In this document: in pieces, positions 43,609 to 52,781 of the stretch
Position numbering within the stretch: position 1 is the first letter of the stretch
Layout of the letters: every line of letters starts with the position of its first letter
Assembly (NCBI GenBank): GCA_903862425.1
Contig: CAIOYC010000016.1
Coordinates: forward strand, 34,138-98,137
Origin: an uncultured Caulobacterales bacterium
Lineage (GTDB): Bacteria; Pseudomonadota; Alphaproteobacteria; Caulobacterales; Caulobacteraceae
Length of the DNA stretch: 64,000 nt
Direction: 5' to 3'
Position numbers and translations under genes: made by a program
The notes under the pieces: model-generated
Databases searched by the model: none
Told to the model about the DNA's origin: nothing
The model's input: only the letters and a program-made list of their open reading frames with translations

Positions 43609-44118
43609 TTCGAAATATCCACCTCCAGCTAGAGAATTATAGTTACTCTGATATTACTTAAATCGAAACAAATATCAATTACCGGAACATTTATTATCAT
43701 AGCGATTTCTACATGAAATGCGCATATGAATACGATCTACGATCAATTGCCGATCTAATTCTTATTTAATCACGTCTATTTTATCATCCTGAAGTGTATT
43801 TCCCACCTTATGCATGATGGAAGAATATTTACACGATCTGTTGCACTGGACCACTGGACCCCGCTCAAGGCAAAGGCCATTTTTGACCAAAACCCTCGCA
43901 AACCGCACGTCGAAAAGGGATGCAAACTAGACGGGCTTTTGCTGTTGAAATCACCAATATGAGAGCGCTATTGGGCTTCTTAAGCTGATCCAGTAGTCGG
44001 CCTCCGCTTCCGGCTGACAAGAAGGTTGATCGGACAGAAAGGGCTGTCTAGCAGCAACCTTCCGGCAGGATGCTATGCCGTTTCGATTGAATGTCGGCCT
44101 CCCCCTGAAGGGCTCTTG
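43609..44118. other. AT-rich intergenic stretch
   Basis: About 510 bases. The first 250 are markedly AT-rich and hold no open frame of note. A degenerate copy of the 19-bp repeat is at 43870-43888. The rest returns to ordinary composition up to the MITE. No gene is seen. Confidence 0.5.
43870..43888 (-). repeat. 19-bp dispersed repeat, degenerate copy 4
   Basis: Read on the minus strand, GGTCAAAAATGGCCTTTGC matches copies 2 and 3 at 17 of 19 positions. Confidence 0.35.
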
Positions 44119-44288
44119 AGCCAAGTCAGACCGAATGCGCGTTGACGGTCTGGAGCGGGTTGCATATCGGTTTCGAACCGCTGCCGCCCGCGCTTATCCC
44201 TGCTTTTCCTAGATTATTCGCCCGCGGTTGCCCAAAAATCGGCGCAGCGGCGGGATACTCGGCCCGGTGCATTTACTCTGACAATATC
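44119..44288. repeat. MITE copy 3 (about 170 bp, divergent)
   Basis: Shares the ends (left AAGTCAGACCGAATGCGC, right GTGCATTTACTCTGACAA) and the interior blocks TTGCATATCGGTTT and TTTTCCTAGATTATTCGC with copies 1 and 2, but with many more differences, so it is an older insertion or a different subfamily. It abuts a carboxylesterase gene that has lost its 5' part. Confidence 0.65.
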
Positions 44289-44289
44289 A

Positions 44290-45548
44290 GCGGGGGTGTT
44301 GTCAGACCATACTTTCGGAAATATGGCTCTCCTCCTTGGGATACCGTTTCCGGTCAGCCGAGCTCAATTAGTCGTGGAATCACGGGAGACAGCGCGGGCC
44401 AGCCAAGCTCGTCAGACGCTAGGTGCACGTTCCAATGCGGCCAAGGTGAGTTTGGTTTGACAGCACCCTCCGGCGTGCTTGGCGAAGCGTTCAAACGCTC
44501 CGGGAACGTAGGTTATCTCGACCTTGTAGCGGCCATGAACTGGGTCAAGGCGAACATCGCCGGCTTCGGCGGCGATCCAAATAACATCATGATCTACGGC
44601 CAGTCAGGCGGCGGTCGAAAGGTCAGCCTCTGTTTCGCAGGTAAGGACGCGACAGGCGCTTTTGCCAAGGGCGTAGTCCAATCTGGCTCGCACCTCATGG
44701 TGCAGACGCCCGATCAAGCTCAAATTCTGACGACGGCCCTGCTTAAGGCGCTGGAGATCGATCCTAGAAATGCCCGCGCACTGCAGGCTGTACCGCAAGA
44801 ACGACTCTCCACGATGCAGACCCAGGTAATCGCGAGGGCGGGCTACCGATTTGAGCCGGTCATGGACGGCGTCAGCTTCGACGCCCATCCTTTCATCCCC
44901 AACGCGCCACGGCGAACCGCCAAGGTTCCGATGATGCTTGGTACTGCGAAAACCGAACTGTCGAACCAACTCGGCAACAACCCTGAAATCTACACCATCG
45001 ACGAAGCTGCGCTGAAGGTGAGGCTTTGGCGCTACTTCCCGCCGGCCGACCTCGACCAGGCGATAGCGGTTTTCAAATCTTCGAGCCCGAACGCCTCGCC
45101 CACGGAGCTCTTCTTTAAGATGACTTCCTGGCGCTCGTACATCCGCAACGCCACCATCATGGCGGAGAAGCGATCAGAACTGAACGACGCGGATAATCCG
45201 ACCTGGATGTATCAGGTGACCTGGCGATCGCCCGTGGAGGGCGGCAGGCGGATAAGCGAGCACACGCTGGACCTGCCCTTCATGTTCGACAATGTCGCGC
45301 GAGCACCAAACCTGGCGGGACCGCCAAGCGAGACGACCCGCTCGATGACGCAGAGCATGGCTAGCGCTTGGCTTGCCTTCGCTCGCACTGGAAACCCCAA
45401 CAACCCTGCTATCCCTCACTGGCCTACCTATGAACTAGCCGCTCGCAACGTCATGCTTTTCGACGTGCCGCCGCAGGTTGTCTCCGACCCCTTCAAAACG
45501 GAGCGCGTTTTTATGGATCGCTACCAACCCGTTCGAGCAACCGAATGA
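44290..45548 (+). pseudogene. Type B carboxylesterase, N-terminal part missing
   Basis: Clear homology begins near 44480 with RSGNVGYLDLVAAMNWVKAN and continues through the nucleophile motif GQSGGG, VVQSGSHL, an acidic residue region and the His region (SEHTLDLPFMFDN) to a normal C-terminus. About 110-150 N-terminal residues, including the oxyanion GGG loop and signal peptide, are missing. The bases between the MITE and 44480 code for nothing recognisable. The frame stays open into the MITE, but a functional enzyme is unlikely. Confidence 0.72.
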
Positions 45549-45618
45549 ATGAGGCTATTTTTTCGCGCCTTAGGCCTTATTCCAAAACGTCTAGCGGGTT
45601 CAAATGCCCGGTAGCTAG

Positions 45619-45762
45619 GTTGTGCTCTACGGCCAGAACTTCGCGAACAAGGGGCTCATCGACGACCAGAGCGGCACGCGCCAGTCCAATCGCGTGATCG
45701 CGCACGGATACAACTTGCTGGCGCCGCGCACCTACGGCGTGCAGCTGGAATACCGCTCCTAA
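45619..45762 (+). pseudogene. C-terminal tail of a TonB-dependent receptor
   Basis: The frame reads VLYGQNFANKGLIDDQSG and then NLLAPRTYGVQLEYRS before the stop at 45760, the last strands of a TonB receptor barrel. An in-frame stop lies just upstream and no barrel or plug sequence precedes it. With the headless esterase before it, this looks like the residue of a receptor-esterase locus. Confidence 0.65.
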
Positions 45763-45796
45763 CCGTTACTGTTCCCTCCCCCACGGAGGGTCCCCT

Positions 45797-45828
45797 CGGC
45801 GCGCCTGACGCAGGCCGCGCCGTTTTTT
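45797..45828 (+). terminator. Rho-independent terminator
   Basis: CGGCGCG and CGCGCCG make a GC-rich 7-bp stem around a 12-base loop, followed by six T at 45823-45828, about 35 bases after the receptor tail stop. It was presumably the terminator of the lost receptor gene. Confidence 0.7.
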
Positions 45829-46052
45829 AGCGGCGCGCTGGGTTCTATCGGAACCTGAGCGCTAGCCGCTCTCAACCGTGTTCCTTACTTCGGTACGCCC
45901 GCTTGTCAGAAGATTGCCTTCAGCGATCGTCAACGGGGAAAACGCGCGCTCGCGAACCTAGCCGTCTCCAGAAAGGCAACACAAACCAAAGACGTCGCGG
46001 AGGTCGCTTGGGCGCCAAACTTCACGATGCCACGACGTCGCCCTGACATGAC

Positions 46053-47258
46053 CTAGGGCAAAAGGGCGTCGGCCATCACGATCTGCGTCATCTCCTGCAG
46101 GCGCGGCATGCCCTCCTGCATCATTCGCTGGATCATCCCGACGTAGAGGAGCTCATGTTCAGGATCGATCCAGAACCACACCCCGGACGCGCCATCCCAC
46201 TGATAGGTCCCACGTCCGACGGGCGATCCGGCCAGTTTCGGATCATAAAAGACCGCGCCGTTGAAAGCATAGCCGCGGCCGGGCGCGATCTTCTGCGCCC
46301 CGGCGATGACGCCCAGGTCGATGATCGCCTGCGGCAGGTGGTTGGTGGTCATCATTTCCACCGAAGCCGGTTGCAGGATATGCGCGCCGCCAAGCACGCC
46401 CTTGTTCAGCAGCATCTGGGCGAAGCGGGCATAGTCGCTCAAGGTGGAATAGAGCCCGCCGCCGCCCGACGCGATCTTCGGGATCACCTTGGGATCTCGC
46501 ACGAAGCCCGGCTGATCCAGCACCGTCAGCTCACTGACGAAATACATGTGATAGAGCGTGGCCAGGCGAGGCAGCTTGTCAGCCGGCACATAAAAGTCCG
46601 TATCGACCATGCCGAGCGGTGTGAAAATCTCCGTGCGCATGAAGTCGGGCAAGCTCGTGCCCGTCAGCCGCTCGATGACCGCGCCCTGCAGGTCCATGCT
46701 CAGCGAATACCGAAACCGGCTCCCCGGTTGATAGGCCAGCGGAATCGGTGCGAGGCGTTGGGCAAACTCAGCCAAATCCTCCGCTTGCCAGATACCGGCG
46801 GCGATGTAGGCGGCATCGGTCTCGTCATGGGGACCAGGGCCAACGCCGTAGCCGAAGCCGGCGCTATGAGTCATCAACTCGCGCATGGTCGGCGGATGCA
46901 CGACAGGCTCTCCGCCGGGTCCCTTGACGGCGACAAATTCTGGCAGGTGCTTGGCGATGGGATCATCCGGCGCCCACAGCCCGCGCTCGTAGAGCACCAT
47001 CATCGCCACCGCCGTCACCGGCTTGGTCATGGAGTAGATGCGGTAGAGCGTGTCGAAGGTTAGCGGCGCGCGGCTCGTCAGGTCCTTGAACCCCGCGACC
47101 GATCGGTGCGCCTCACGCCCGCGTCGTGCAACCAGCGTAGCGACGCCGGGTAACTGCCCCTCTTCGACGAGCTTCGCCAGCATGGTGTCGATCCGCGCCA
47201 AGACGTCTGACGACAGGCCGACATCTTCGGGTTTAGCCGGAGCCAAGATTGCAGGCAT
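46053..47258 (-). CDS. Serine hydrolase, class C beta-lactamase family (EstB-like)
   Basis: 401 residues from the ATG at 47258, with GGAGAG six bases upstream. Catalytic Ser76-x-x-Lys79 in YSMTKPVTA and the Tyr motif in FRYSLSMDLQG are present; the third motif is less clear (YQWDGASG near 350). No signal peptide, so it is probably cytosolic. EstB-like members hydrolyse esters rather than beta-lactams. It is the last gene of the glycoside operon and may remove acyl groups from the imported sugar compound. Confidence 0.83.
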   Translation of the reverse strand: MPAILAPAKPEDVGLSSDVLARIDTMLAKLVEEGQLPGVATLVARRGREAHRSVAGFKDLTSRAPLTFDTLYRIYSMTKPVTAVAMMVLYERGLWAPDDPIAKHLPEFVAVKGPGGEPVVHPPTMRELMTHSAGFGYGVGPGPHDETDAAYIAAGIWQAEDLAEFAQRLAPIPLAYQPGSRFRYSLSMDLQGAVIERLTGTSLPDFMRTEIFTPLGMVDTDFYVPADKLPRLATLYHMYFVSELTVLDQPGFVRDPKVIPKIASGGGGLYSTLSDYARFAQMLLNKGVLGGAHILQPASVEMMTTNHLPQAIIDLGVIAGAQKIAPGRGYAFNGAVFYDPKLAGSPVGRGTYQWDGASGVWFWIDPEHELLYVGMIQRMMQEGMPRLQEMTQIVMADALLP

Positions 47259-47271
47259 AGGACTCTCCGGG

Positions 47272-48387
47272 TCAGGATTGGATCGGCGCGGTGGCGACGC
47301 CAAGGCGCGAGTCCGCCAGGCCGAGGTAAAGCCACCATTGCCCCTCGAACGCGACCAGCCCTTCGGCGAAGCAGACATTGCCGACCTGCCCGTGCGCCTC
47401 GGCGGCGTCGATGCGCAGGAACGGCGCGTGACCGCGGGCGATGACGGCTGTGGGGTCGTGCGCGTCAAGCAGCATCTGCCCCGGCTGGTACGCGAACGGC
47501 GGCGTGTCGGGAACGCCGTGTTCGTGATGGTTGGCGCCGTTATAGATCAGCACGATCCCTGCCTCGGTGAGGATCGCCGGCGGGCCAGGCTCGGTCAGGT
47601 GAGAATCGAAGCGCCGCTTGCGCGGGCCGGCGATGGGATGCAGTCCCAGCGTCCCCGGCACACGGTCTATGCTCCAGGAACTGAACATGCCGCCGCCCTC
47701 CGGGTCCCAGGTCAGGTAGCGATCGGGGGCGATGTCGATGCCCACGGGCGTCCAGCGGATCAGATCCTCAGAGGTGGCGGCGTAGATCACGCCCTCTCCC
47801 CAGTACATCCAGTATTTGCCTTCGATTTGGGTGGCGACCAGCCGCCCGCCCTCGAGCTTGGTCAGGATCGAGCCCGCCTTTGTCGGGCGGCGCACATAGG
47901 CGGTCCTGGCGAAGGCCGGGCCATGTTTCGTCCACCGCCGAAGATCGGTCGAAGTCGCGACGAACAGGCAGCCGACCTTGCCGTCGAATGCAGTGTAGGT
48001 GCAGACGAAGCTGCCGTCCGGCGCCTGGACCACGCGGGGGTCCTCACAGCCGCCCGGCCACTCCCACGCCTGCCAGCGATCGTTTCCGGGCGCGAGCACC
48101 GGCTCCGGCTCAAGTTCGAAGTGGCGGCCGTCGGTACTGGTCGCCAGACCGATCCGCGATGTACCGGCATAGCGGCCGACATGATCCTCGGCGCGGACCA
48201 GAAGGCAGATTCGACCATCATGGGTCACCGCGCCGGGATTGAAGAGGTCCTTGGACGCCCAGTCGATCTTTGCGCCCGAAACGGCGCAGGTAAAGGATAC
48301 CGCGGGCCGTTCGTCGAGGACGCGGACAGGACGGGTAAAGGGGCCGATTGCCCAGGGGGGAGTTGTCACTGGATCATTCATAGTCAC
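47272..48387 (-). CDS. GH130-family glycoside phosphorylase/hydrolase
   Basis: 371 residues, a five-bladed propeller fold by family. Landmarks: DLFNPGAV, GTSRIGLATSTDG, GGCEDPRVV with the catalytic Asp region, YTAFDGKVG, LTEPGPP and NGANHHEHG. GH130 enzymes break beta-mannosides, mostly by phosphorolysis to mannose 1-phosphate. The start overlaps the symporter stop by four bases. With GH1 and a GPH symporter in one operon it points to use of a beta-mannose- or beta-glucose-containing saccharide. Whether it is a phosphorylase or a hydrolase needs the phosphate-site residues checked. Confidence 0.8.
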   Translation of the reverse strand: MTMNDPVTTPPWAIGPFTRPVRVLDERPAVSFTCAVSGAKIDWASKDLFNPGAVTHDGRICLLVRAEDHVGRYAGTSRIGLATSTDGRHFELEPEPVLAPGNDRWQAWEWPGGCEDPRVVQAPDGSFVCTYTAFDGKVGCLFVATSTDLRRWTKHGPAFARTAYVRRPTKAGSILTKLEGGRLVATQIEGKYWMYWGEGVIYAATSEDLIRWTPVGIDIAPDRYLTWDPEGGGMFSSWSIDRVPGTLGLHPIAGPRKRRFDSHLTEPGPPAILTEAGIVLIYNGANHHEHGVPDTPPFAYQPGQMLLDAHDPTAVIARGHAPFLRIDAAEAHGQVGNVCFAEGLVAFEGQWWLYLGLADSRLGVATAPIQS

Positions 48388-49868
48388 TTGGCCGGCGGCA
48401 AAGTTGGGTCTTGGGCGGCAGCGGATGAAGACGCACTACGGCGTGCCTGCAGGTCGAGCAGGATGGCGGCGTGGGCCTTGCCGTCCAGCCGATAGCCGAG
48501 GTTGATCAGGGCGGCCAGGATGGCCAGGAGCCCGGTTCCCGGCCCTGTGAACCAAGCCAGGGTATCGGTCATGTGCTGAGGCAGACCCACCGCCAGCTCC
48601 GGGTGCTTGGCGAGGTCTGTGGGGAAGTGGATCAACTGCAGCACCCAACCCGCCACCAGGGCGCCGATACCGCCGGCCGCCTTGCTCGAAAAGGCCCAGC
48701 CGGCGAAGAACAGACCCTCGCGCCGTGCGCCGAAGAGAAGCTCGTGCTCGTCCGCGGCGTCGGCGAGCATGGCCAGGAAGGCGATCGCGGCCGCCGCCAT
48801 CAGCGACCCGCCGGCCAGCATAATCGTGGCGATGACGACCACCAGCCCGTCGCCGGTCAGGGGTAGAAGTCCCGCAAAGCGCAACAGGACCGGGACCGCC
48901 TGCGCCAGGCCGAGGCCGAGCATCCCGGCGGTTAGAATGGTCGCCTTCTCAAACCACTTCAAAAGCGGGCCGGCCAGGGGCGCGCCAAGCAGAAGGCCCC
49001 CGAACAGGGCTAGGGTGACGACCTGGGTCTGACCCGCGCTGAGTTTCCAGAAGAAGGTGTTGGTGTGCAGCGACAGCGCCGAATAGACGCCGATCGAGAC
49101 GAAGAAAAGCAGCGCTCCGAAGAACAGGATCCTGAACGATGGATTGCGAAACACCTCCGCCATTTCGCGTACGAGGCTGACGCCGATCCCGCCCTCGCTC
49201 GCCTGGGGCGGATGCAGGCGAGCCCTCATCACCCAGGTGGTGCGGATCGCCACGAGCGCGCCGGCGACCAGCACCGCCGCAAGGCAAACGCCAAAGGGTA
49301 TGTAGGCGGCGCGGTGGGTCAGGCCATTTTTGCCACCGAGGAAGACGCCAAGGCCAAGGACGATCACGATCAGCGCGCCAAGCTGGCCGATCCCCCAGCG
49401 CCAGGTCATCAGGCTGGAGCGCTCCGCATAGTCGTCGCTGAGCTCCGCCCCCACCGCCTGATAGGGCAGCACGAACATCGACATGGAGATGCGCATCACG
49501 ATCGAGAGCACTGCCAGCCAGACGGCCAGGCCGATCTGGCTCAGGCCCGACGGCAAGGCGAAAATCAGCAGGAAGCAGATCGTCAGCGGCACGAGCCCGA
49601 CCACCATGAACGGCAGACGTCGCCCGAACCGCGATCGCCACCGGTCTGACAGAGATCCGATCAAGGGATCCATGACCGCGTCGACCAGGATGCCGGCCGA
49701 CAGGGCGATACCCGCCAGCCCGCCCGATAGCCCGCAGGCTGTCGTCACGTAGAACAAGAGGAACACGCTCAGCGCATTGTTGAACACGCCCTCGACCAGC
49801 TGCCCCGCCGAGTAGCCGAGCTTGACCCCGAGTTTGAGTGGCGCAGCCTTGGCCAAAACGTCGATCAT
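48384..49868 (-). CDS. GPH-family (MelB-type) sugar:cation symporter
   Basis: 494 residues, twelve predicted membrane segments. LGYSAGQLVEGVFNNALSVF at the N-terminus and MDPLIGSLSDRWRSRFGRRL, the GPH version of the MFS loop motif with the cation-site Asp, identify the family. It would import a disaccharide or glycoside across the inner membrane. It overlaps the GH1 gene by one base and the GH130 gene by four, so all three are coupled. Confidence 0.9.
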   Translation of the reverse strand: MIDVLAKAAPLKLGVKLGYSAGQLVEGVFNNALSVFLLFYVTTACGLSGGLAGIALSAGILVDAVMDPLIGSLSDRWRSRFGRRLPFMVVGLVPLTICFLLIFALPSGLSQIGLAVWLAVLSIVMRISMSMFVLPYQAVGAELSDDYAERSSLMTWRWGIGQLGALIVIVLGLGVFLGGKNGLTHRAAYIPFGVCLAAVLVAGALVAIRTTWVMRARLHPPQASEGGIGVSLVREMAEVFRNPSFRILFFGALLFFVSIGVYSALSLHTNTFFWKLSAGQTQVVTLALFGGLLLGAPLAGPLLKWFEKATILTAGMLGLGLAQAVPVLLRFAGLLPLTGDGLVVVIATIMLAGGSLMAAAAIAFLAMLADAADEHELLFGARREGLFFAGWAFSSKAAGGIGALVAGWVLQLIHFPTDLAKHPELAVGLPQHMTDTLAWFTGPGTGLLAILAALINLGYRLDGKAHAAILLDLQARRSASSSAAAQDPTLPPAK

Positions 49869-51103
49869 CAGAGCTTGCCCGACCGGGCGATAGCGCCGAG
49901 ATGATGGGCGCTGGGCTTGGGTGTGCGCTTGAAGGTCTCGTAGTCCATATGGACGAGGCCGAAGCGCTCACCGTAGCCGCGGGTCCACTCGAAATTGTCG
50001 AGCAGCGACCAATAGAGAAAGCTGTGCACCGGGATGCCGTCGCCCAGGCACTTGCGCACCTCGGCCAGGGCGCCGTCGATATAGGCGATGCGGCGGGTGT
50101 CGTCGTCAGTGGCGATGCCGCTCTCGGTGACGAAGATCGGCCGGCCCATGCGCTCGTGTGCGAAGCGGATCGTGCCGCCGAGCGATTGCGGATAGAATTC
50201 GTAGCCAGCGGCGGTCATCTCCGCGTCCTTCGCCGGCGGCACCCGGCCCTTGGCGTCGATCATGACCCTCGTATAGGTCTGCACGCCGATGAAATCGGCG
50301 CTCTTGCCGACCTCCAGCCATGGTCCGTACAGCATCTGGAGCAGGCCCTCGGCGAGATGGTTCTCGCCGACGCCCTGGATGTCCTGCATCGTGAGCGTGA
50401 GGCCGACCGGGAAGTCGCCGGGGCCGGATTTCATGGCGGCGGTCGCCTTGTGGTGAGCGTCGACCAGGGTCGCTTCCGTCGTCTCCACCGGCGCGAACAG
50501 CAGAGATGAAAAGCGCTCGGAGCCCGCGGCCTTGGCCGCGGCGGCCAGCATGGCGGAGATGGCGTCCTGCGCGCCTTTGCCCCGGCGGAACTGGCTGACC
50601 AGGCGCTGGATATTGGCCTCGTTGAAGGTGGAGGCATAGCTGATCAGGTCGCCCAGCCGGTCGGTCGCCTTCTCCGCGAAGCGGGCGAATAGGTCTGCTC
50701 CTTCCGCCACCTCGAACCCGCCGCGCGCCGCGAACCAGCGCGGCACGGTAAAGTGGTTGAAAGTCACCATCGGCTTGAGGCCCCGTGCGTGGCAGGCCTC
50801 AAGTACGCGGCGGTAGCGATCCAGTTCGGCAATCGAGAACAGGCCGGGCTCCGGCTCGATCCGCGCCCACTCGATGCCGAACCGGTGGCAGTTGAAGCCG
50901 AGGTCGGCGGCGATTGTCACATCCTCGGCCCAGCGGTTATAGCTGTCGCAGGCGTCGCGGGAGGGCTGGTGGTAGAGGGTCGGCTTGACGTTTTCACATA
51001 GCCAAGCGTCGGAATTGACGTTGTTCCCCTCGCTCTGGTGCGCGGAGATCGCGGTCCCCCATAGGAAGCCTTCAGGAGCGGGTTGGCGCGCGCGATCTGA
51101 CAA
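49868..51103 (-). CDS. GH1 beta-glucosidase/beta-glycosidase
   Basis: 411 residues, slightly short for GH1. The acid/base is Glu162 in STFNEAN and the nucleophile is Glu327 in FVTESGIA, both intact. The N-terminal FLWGTAISAHQSEGN and C-terminal LDNFEWTRGYGERFGLVHMD are typical, including the aglycone-site Trp. There is no signal peptide, so hydrolysis happens in the cytosol after import by the neighbouring symporter. The start is TTG at 51103, four bases after the TetR stop. The sugar specificity (gluco or manno) is open. Confidence 0.9.
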   Translation of the reverse strand: MSDRARQPAPEGFLWGTAISAHQSEGNNVNSDAWLCENVKPTLYHQPSRDACDSYNRWAEDVTIAADLGFNCHRFGIEWARIEPEPGLFSIAELDRYRRVLEACHARGLKPMVTFNHFTVPRWFAARGGFEVAEGADLFARFAEKATDRLGDLISYASTFNEANIQRLVSQFRRGKGAQDAISAMLAAAAKAAGSERFSSLLFAPVETTEATLVDAHHKATAAMKSGPGDFPVGLTLTMQDIQGVGENHLAEGLLQMLYGPWLEVGKSADFIGVQTYTRVMIDAKGRVPPAKDAEMTAAGYEFYPQSLGGTIRFAHERMGRPIFVTESGIATDDDTRRIAYIDGALAEVRKCLGDGIPVHSFLYWSLLDNFEWTRGYGERFGLVHMDYETFKRTPKPSAHHLGAIARSGKL

Positions 51104-51106
51104 GGA

Positions 51107-51802
51107 CTAATCCTCTGACGGGTTTTGGAGGGCGGGGTAGAGGTGACGCAGCACCTCGGCCAAAACGGCGATGGACTTCTCCACCTCGGCCCGGTTGTCC
51201 ATGAACACGGCCTCCAGGGCGAGGCCGCGGATGGCGGCGACCATGACGCGGTGGATAGCCTCACCGTCGGGACGCTCGGTGATGCCCGCCGCCGCATGGC
51301 GTTCGATCACCCAGTTGTGCGCCTCCACATCGATGCGGCTCTGCATCTCCCGGAGCTTGATCGCCAATTCCGGATCGGAGCGCGAAGCCAGCATGATCTC
51401 CATCACCGCGATACCCGAGGGCTGGCTGATCGTGGCCCACATGGTCGAGGGTAGCTCATGCATCCAAGCCCTCGGCGACAGGGCGGCCATGGCGCGCCGA
51501 TAGTGGTCGCTGTCCTTGCGATAGACCGCATTGACCACCGCCAGCATCAGATCGGTCTTGGCCGGGAACTGATGGGTCATCGCACCTCGGCTGACCCCCG
51601 CTTCTTCCGCGACGATGGTGACGGAGGTGGCGCCATAGCCGAGCCGATGCAGACTGGTTATCGCTGCTTCGATCAGCTTGGCGCGGGTATCGGCGCTGCG
51701 CTCGGCTTGAGGGCGGCGCAGGCGCGGCTTGGTGAGGGTCGTGTCCATGGCCGACACCTTATCGGTGTCTCCGGATCGCGCCAGCGCCGCCAGACCGGTC
51801 AT
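51107..51802 (-). CDS. TetR/AcrR family regulator of the glycoside operon
   Basis: 231 residues. DNA-binding domain at about 38-85 with SVTIVAEEAGVSRGAMTHQF and PAKTDLMLAVV. The ATG at 51802 overlaps the esterase stop by four bases; a Met 18 codons on (51748) is the other option and is nearer the usual N-terminal length. It lies within the operon it probably controls. The perfect palindrome AGAACGTACGTTCT before the first gene is a good candidate for its operator. Confidence 0.87.
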   Translation of the reverse strand: MTGLAALARSGDTDKVSAMDTTLTKPRLRRPQAERSADTRAKLIEAAITSLHRLGYGATSVTIVAEEAGVSRGAMTHQFPAKTDLMLAVVNAVYRKDSDHYRRAMAALSPRAWMHELPSTMWATISQPSGIAVMEIMLASRSDPELAIKLREMQSRIDVEAHNWVIERHAAAGITERPDGEAIHRVMVAAIRGLALEAVFMDNRAEVEKSIAVLAEVLRHLYPALQNPSED

Positions 51803-52773
51803 CGTCGCAGGTGCTCGGACCAGAATGCCGCCATTTCCGCCCAGGCTTCACGACCCTCAGGCGCATCGGCCAACAGGGGCTGAAACACGTGGGGCATGCC
51901 CTCATAAACTTCGAGCCGCGATGCCTGTCCCGCCGCCCGGAGCGCGCGGTGCAGGCGAACGCTGTCGCTGAGCAGCAACTCACGTGTCCCGACCTGGATC
52001 AGCGTCGGCGGGTAACCTTTGGCGAAGTCGCCATGCACCGGTGAGACGAGCGGATCGGTCAGATCCGCGCCGGGTGCATAAGCATTTCGGTTCACTGTCG
52101 AGGTTTGCCGGTCGAGATAGTCTATTGGTGCAAGTGTGAGGTTGGTGTCACCCTCCCCCGCGAGATCGGTACAGGGCGACAGCAGCGTCAGGGCGGCGGG
52201 CAAGGGCAGCCCTCTCTCGCGCAGCAAAAGCGTTCCCGCTGCGGCGATGCAGCCGCCGGCGGAATCGCCCATCAGGCCCAGCGTCGTGGCCGGACGTGTT
52301 TCGAGCAGGACGGTCCAGGCCGAAACGATCTGCTCCAAGATCGTCTTCCAGGTTCCCCGGGGCGCCAAGAGATAGTCAATCGAGATGATCCGTCGGCCGC
52401 TGGTATCGGCTGCGTGCGCTGCGGTCAGAAGGTTCGCTCGCGCCGAGCCCTGCACAAACCCGCCGCCATGGACGTAGATCACCGCAGTCCCATCATCCTG
52501 GTAGTCGCGCGGTGTCACTTCCAACGCCGGTACGCCGTTCAGCGCCAGCTCCCGGAGCTCTGAACCAAGCGCGTCGATCGTCGCGCGGCCGAGCATTTCG
52601 GCGCCCGCAGCGCCCCGCGCCGCCGCCGCGTCGAAGTCCGCCAGGGTCTCCGGCAGCTTCCGCTGGGCGATCCAGTTAGCGACCATAGCGCGCAAGGTTT
52701 GCAACTTGGCGCGCGCCTCTGGTGAGACGGATGGCGCAATGTACCAGCGCGGATCGGTGGTGGGATCGGTCAC
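51799..52773 (-). CDS. Alpha/beta hydrolase, hormone-sensitive-lipase-type esterase
   Basis: 324 residues. The oxyanion motif HGGG at 102-105 in YVHGGGFVQGS, nucleophile Ser171 in MGDSAGGCIAA, and the catalytic His in GMPHVFQPL mark family IV esterases. No signal peptide. It probably removes an ester group (acetyl or aromatic acyl) from the imported glycoside. It starts eight bases after the TonB receptor stop. Confidence 0.88.
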   Translation of the reverse strand: MTDPTTDPRWYIAPSVSPEARAKLQTLRAMVANWIAQRKLPETLADFDAAAARGAAGAEMLGRATIDALGSELRELALNGVPALEVTPRDYQDDGTAVIYVHGGGFVQGSARANLLTAAHAADTSGRRIISIDYLLAPRGTWKTILEQIVSAWTVLLETRPATTLGLMGDSAGGCIAAAGTLLLRERGLPLPAALTLLSPCTDLAGEGDTNLTLAPIDYLDRQTSTVNRNAYAPGADLTDPLVSPVHGDFAKGYPPTLIQVGTRELLLSDSVRLHRALRAAGQASRLEVYEGMPHVFQPLLADAPEGREAWAEMAAFWSEHLRR

Positions 52774-52781
52774 GGCGCCGG

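Noticed and set aside
46155..48495. Two long plus-strand open frames opposite the serine hydrolase and GH130 genes
   Set aside because: Both lie exactly over genes with clear motifs and show only Arg/Gly/Asp-rich sequence without family features.
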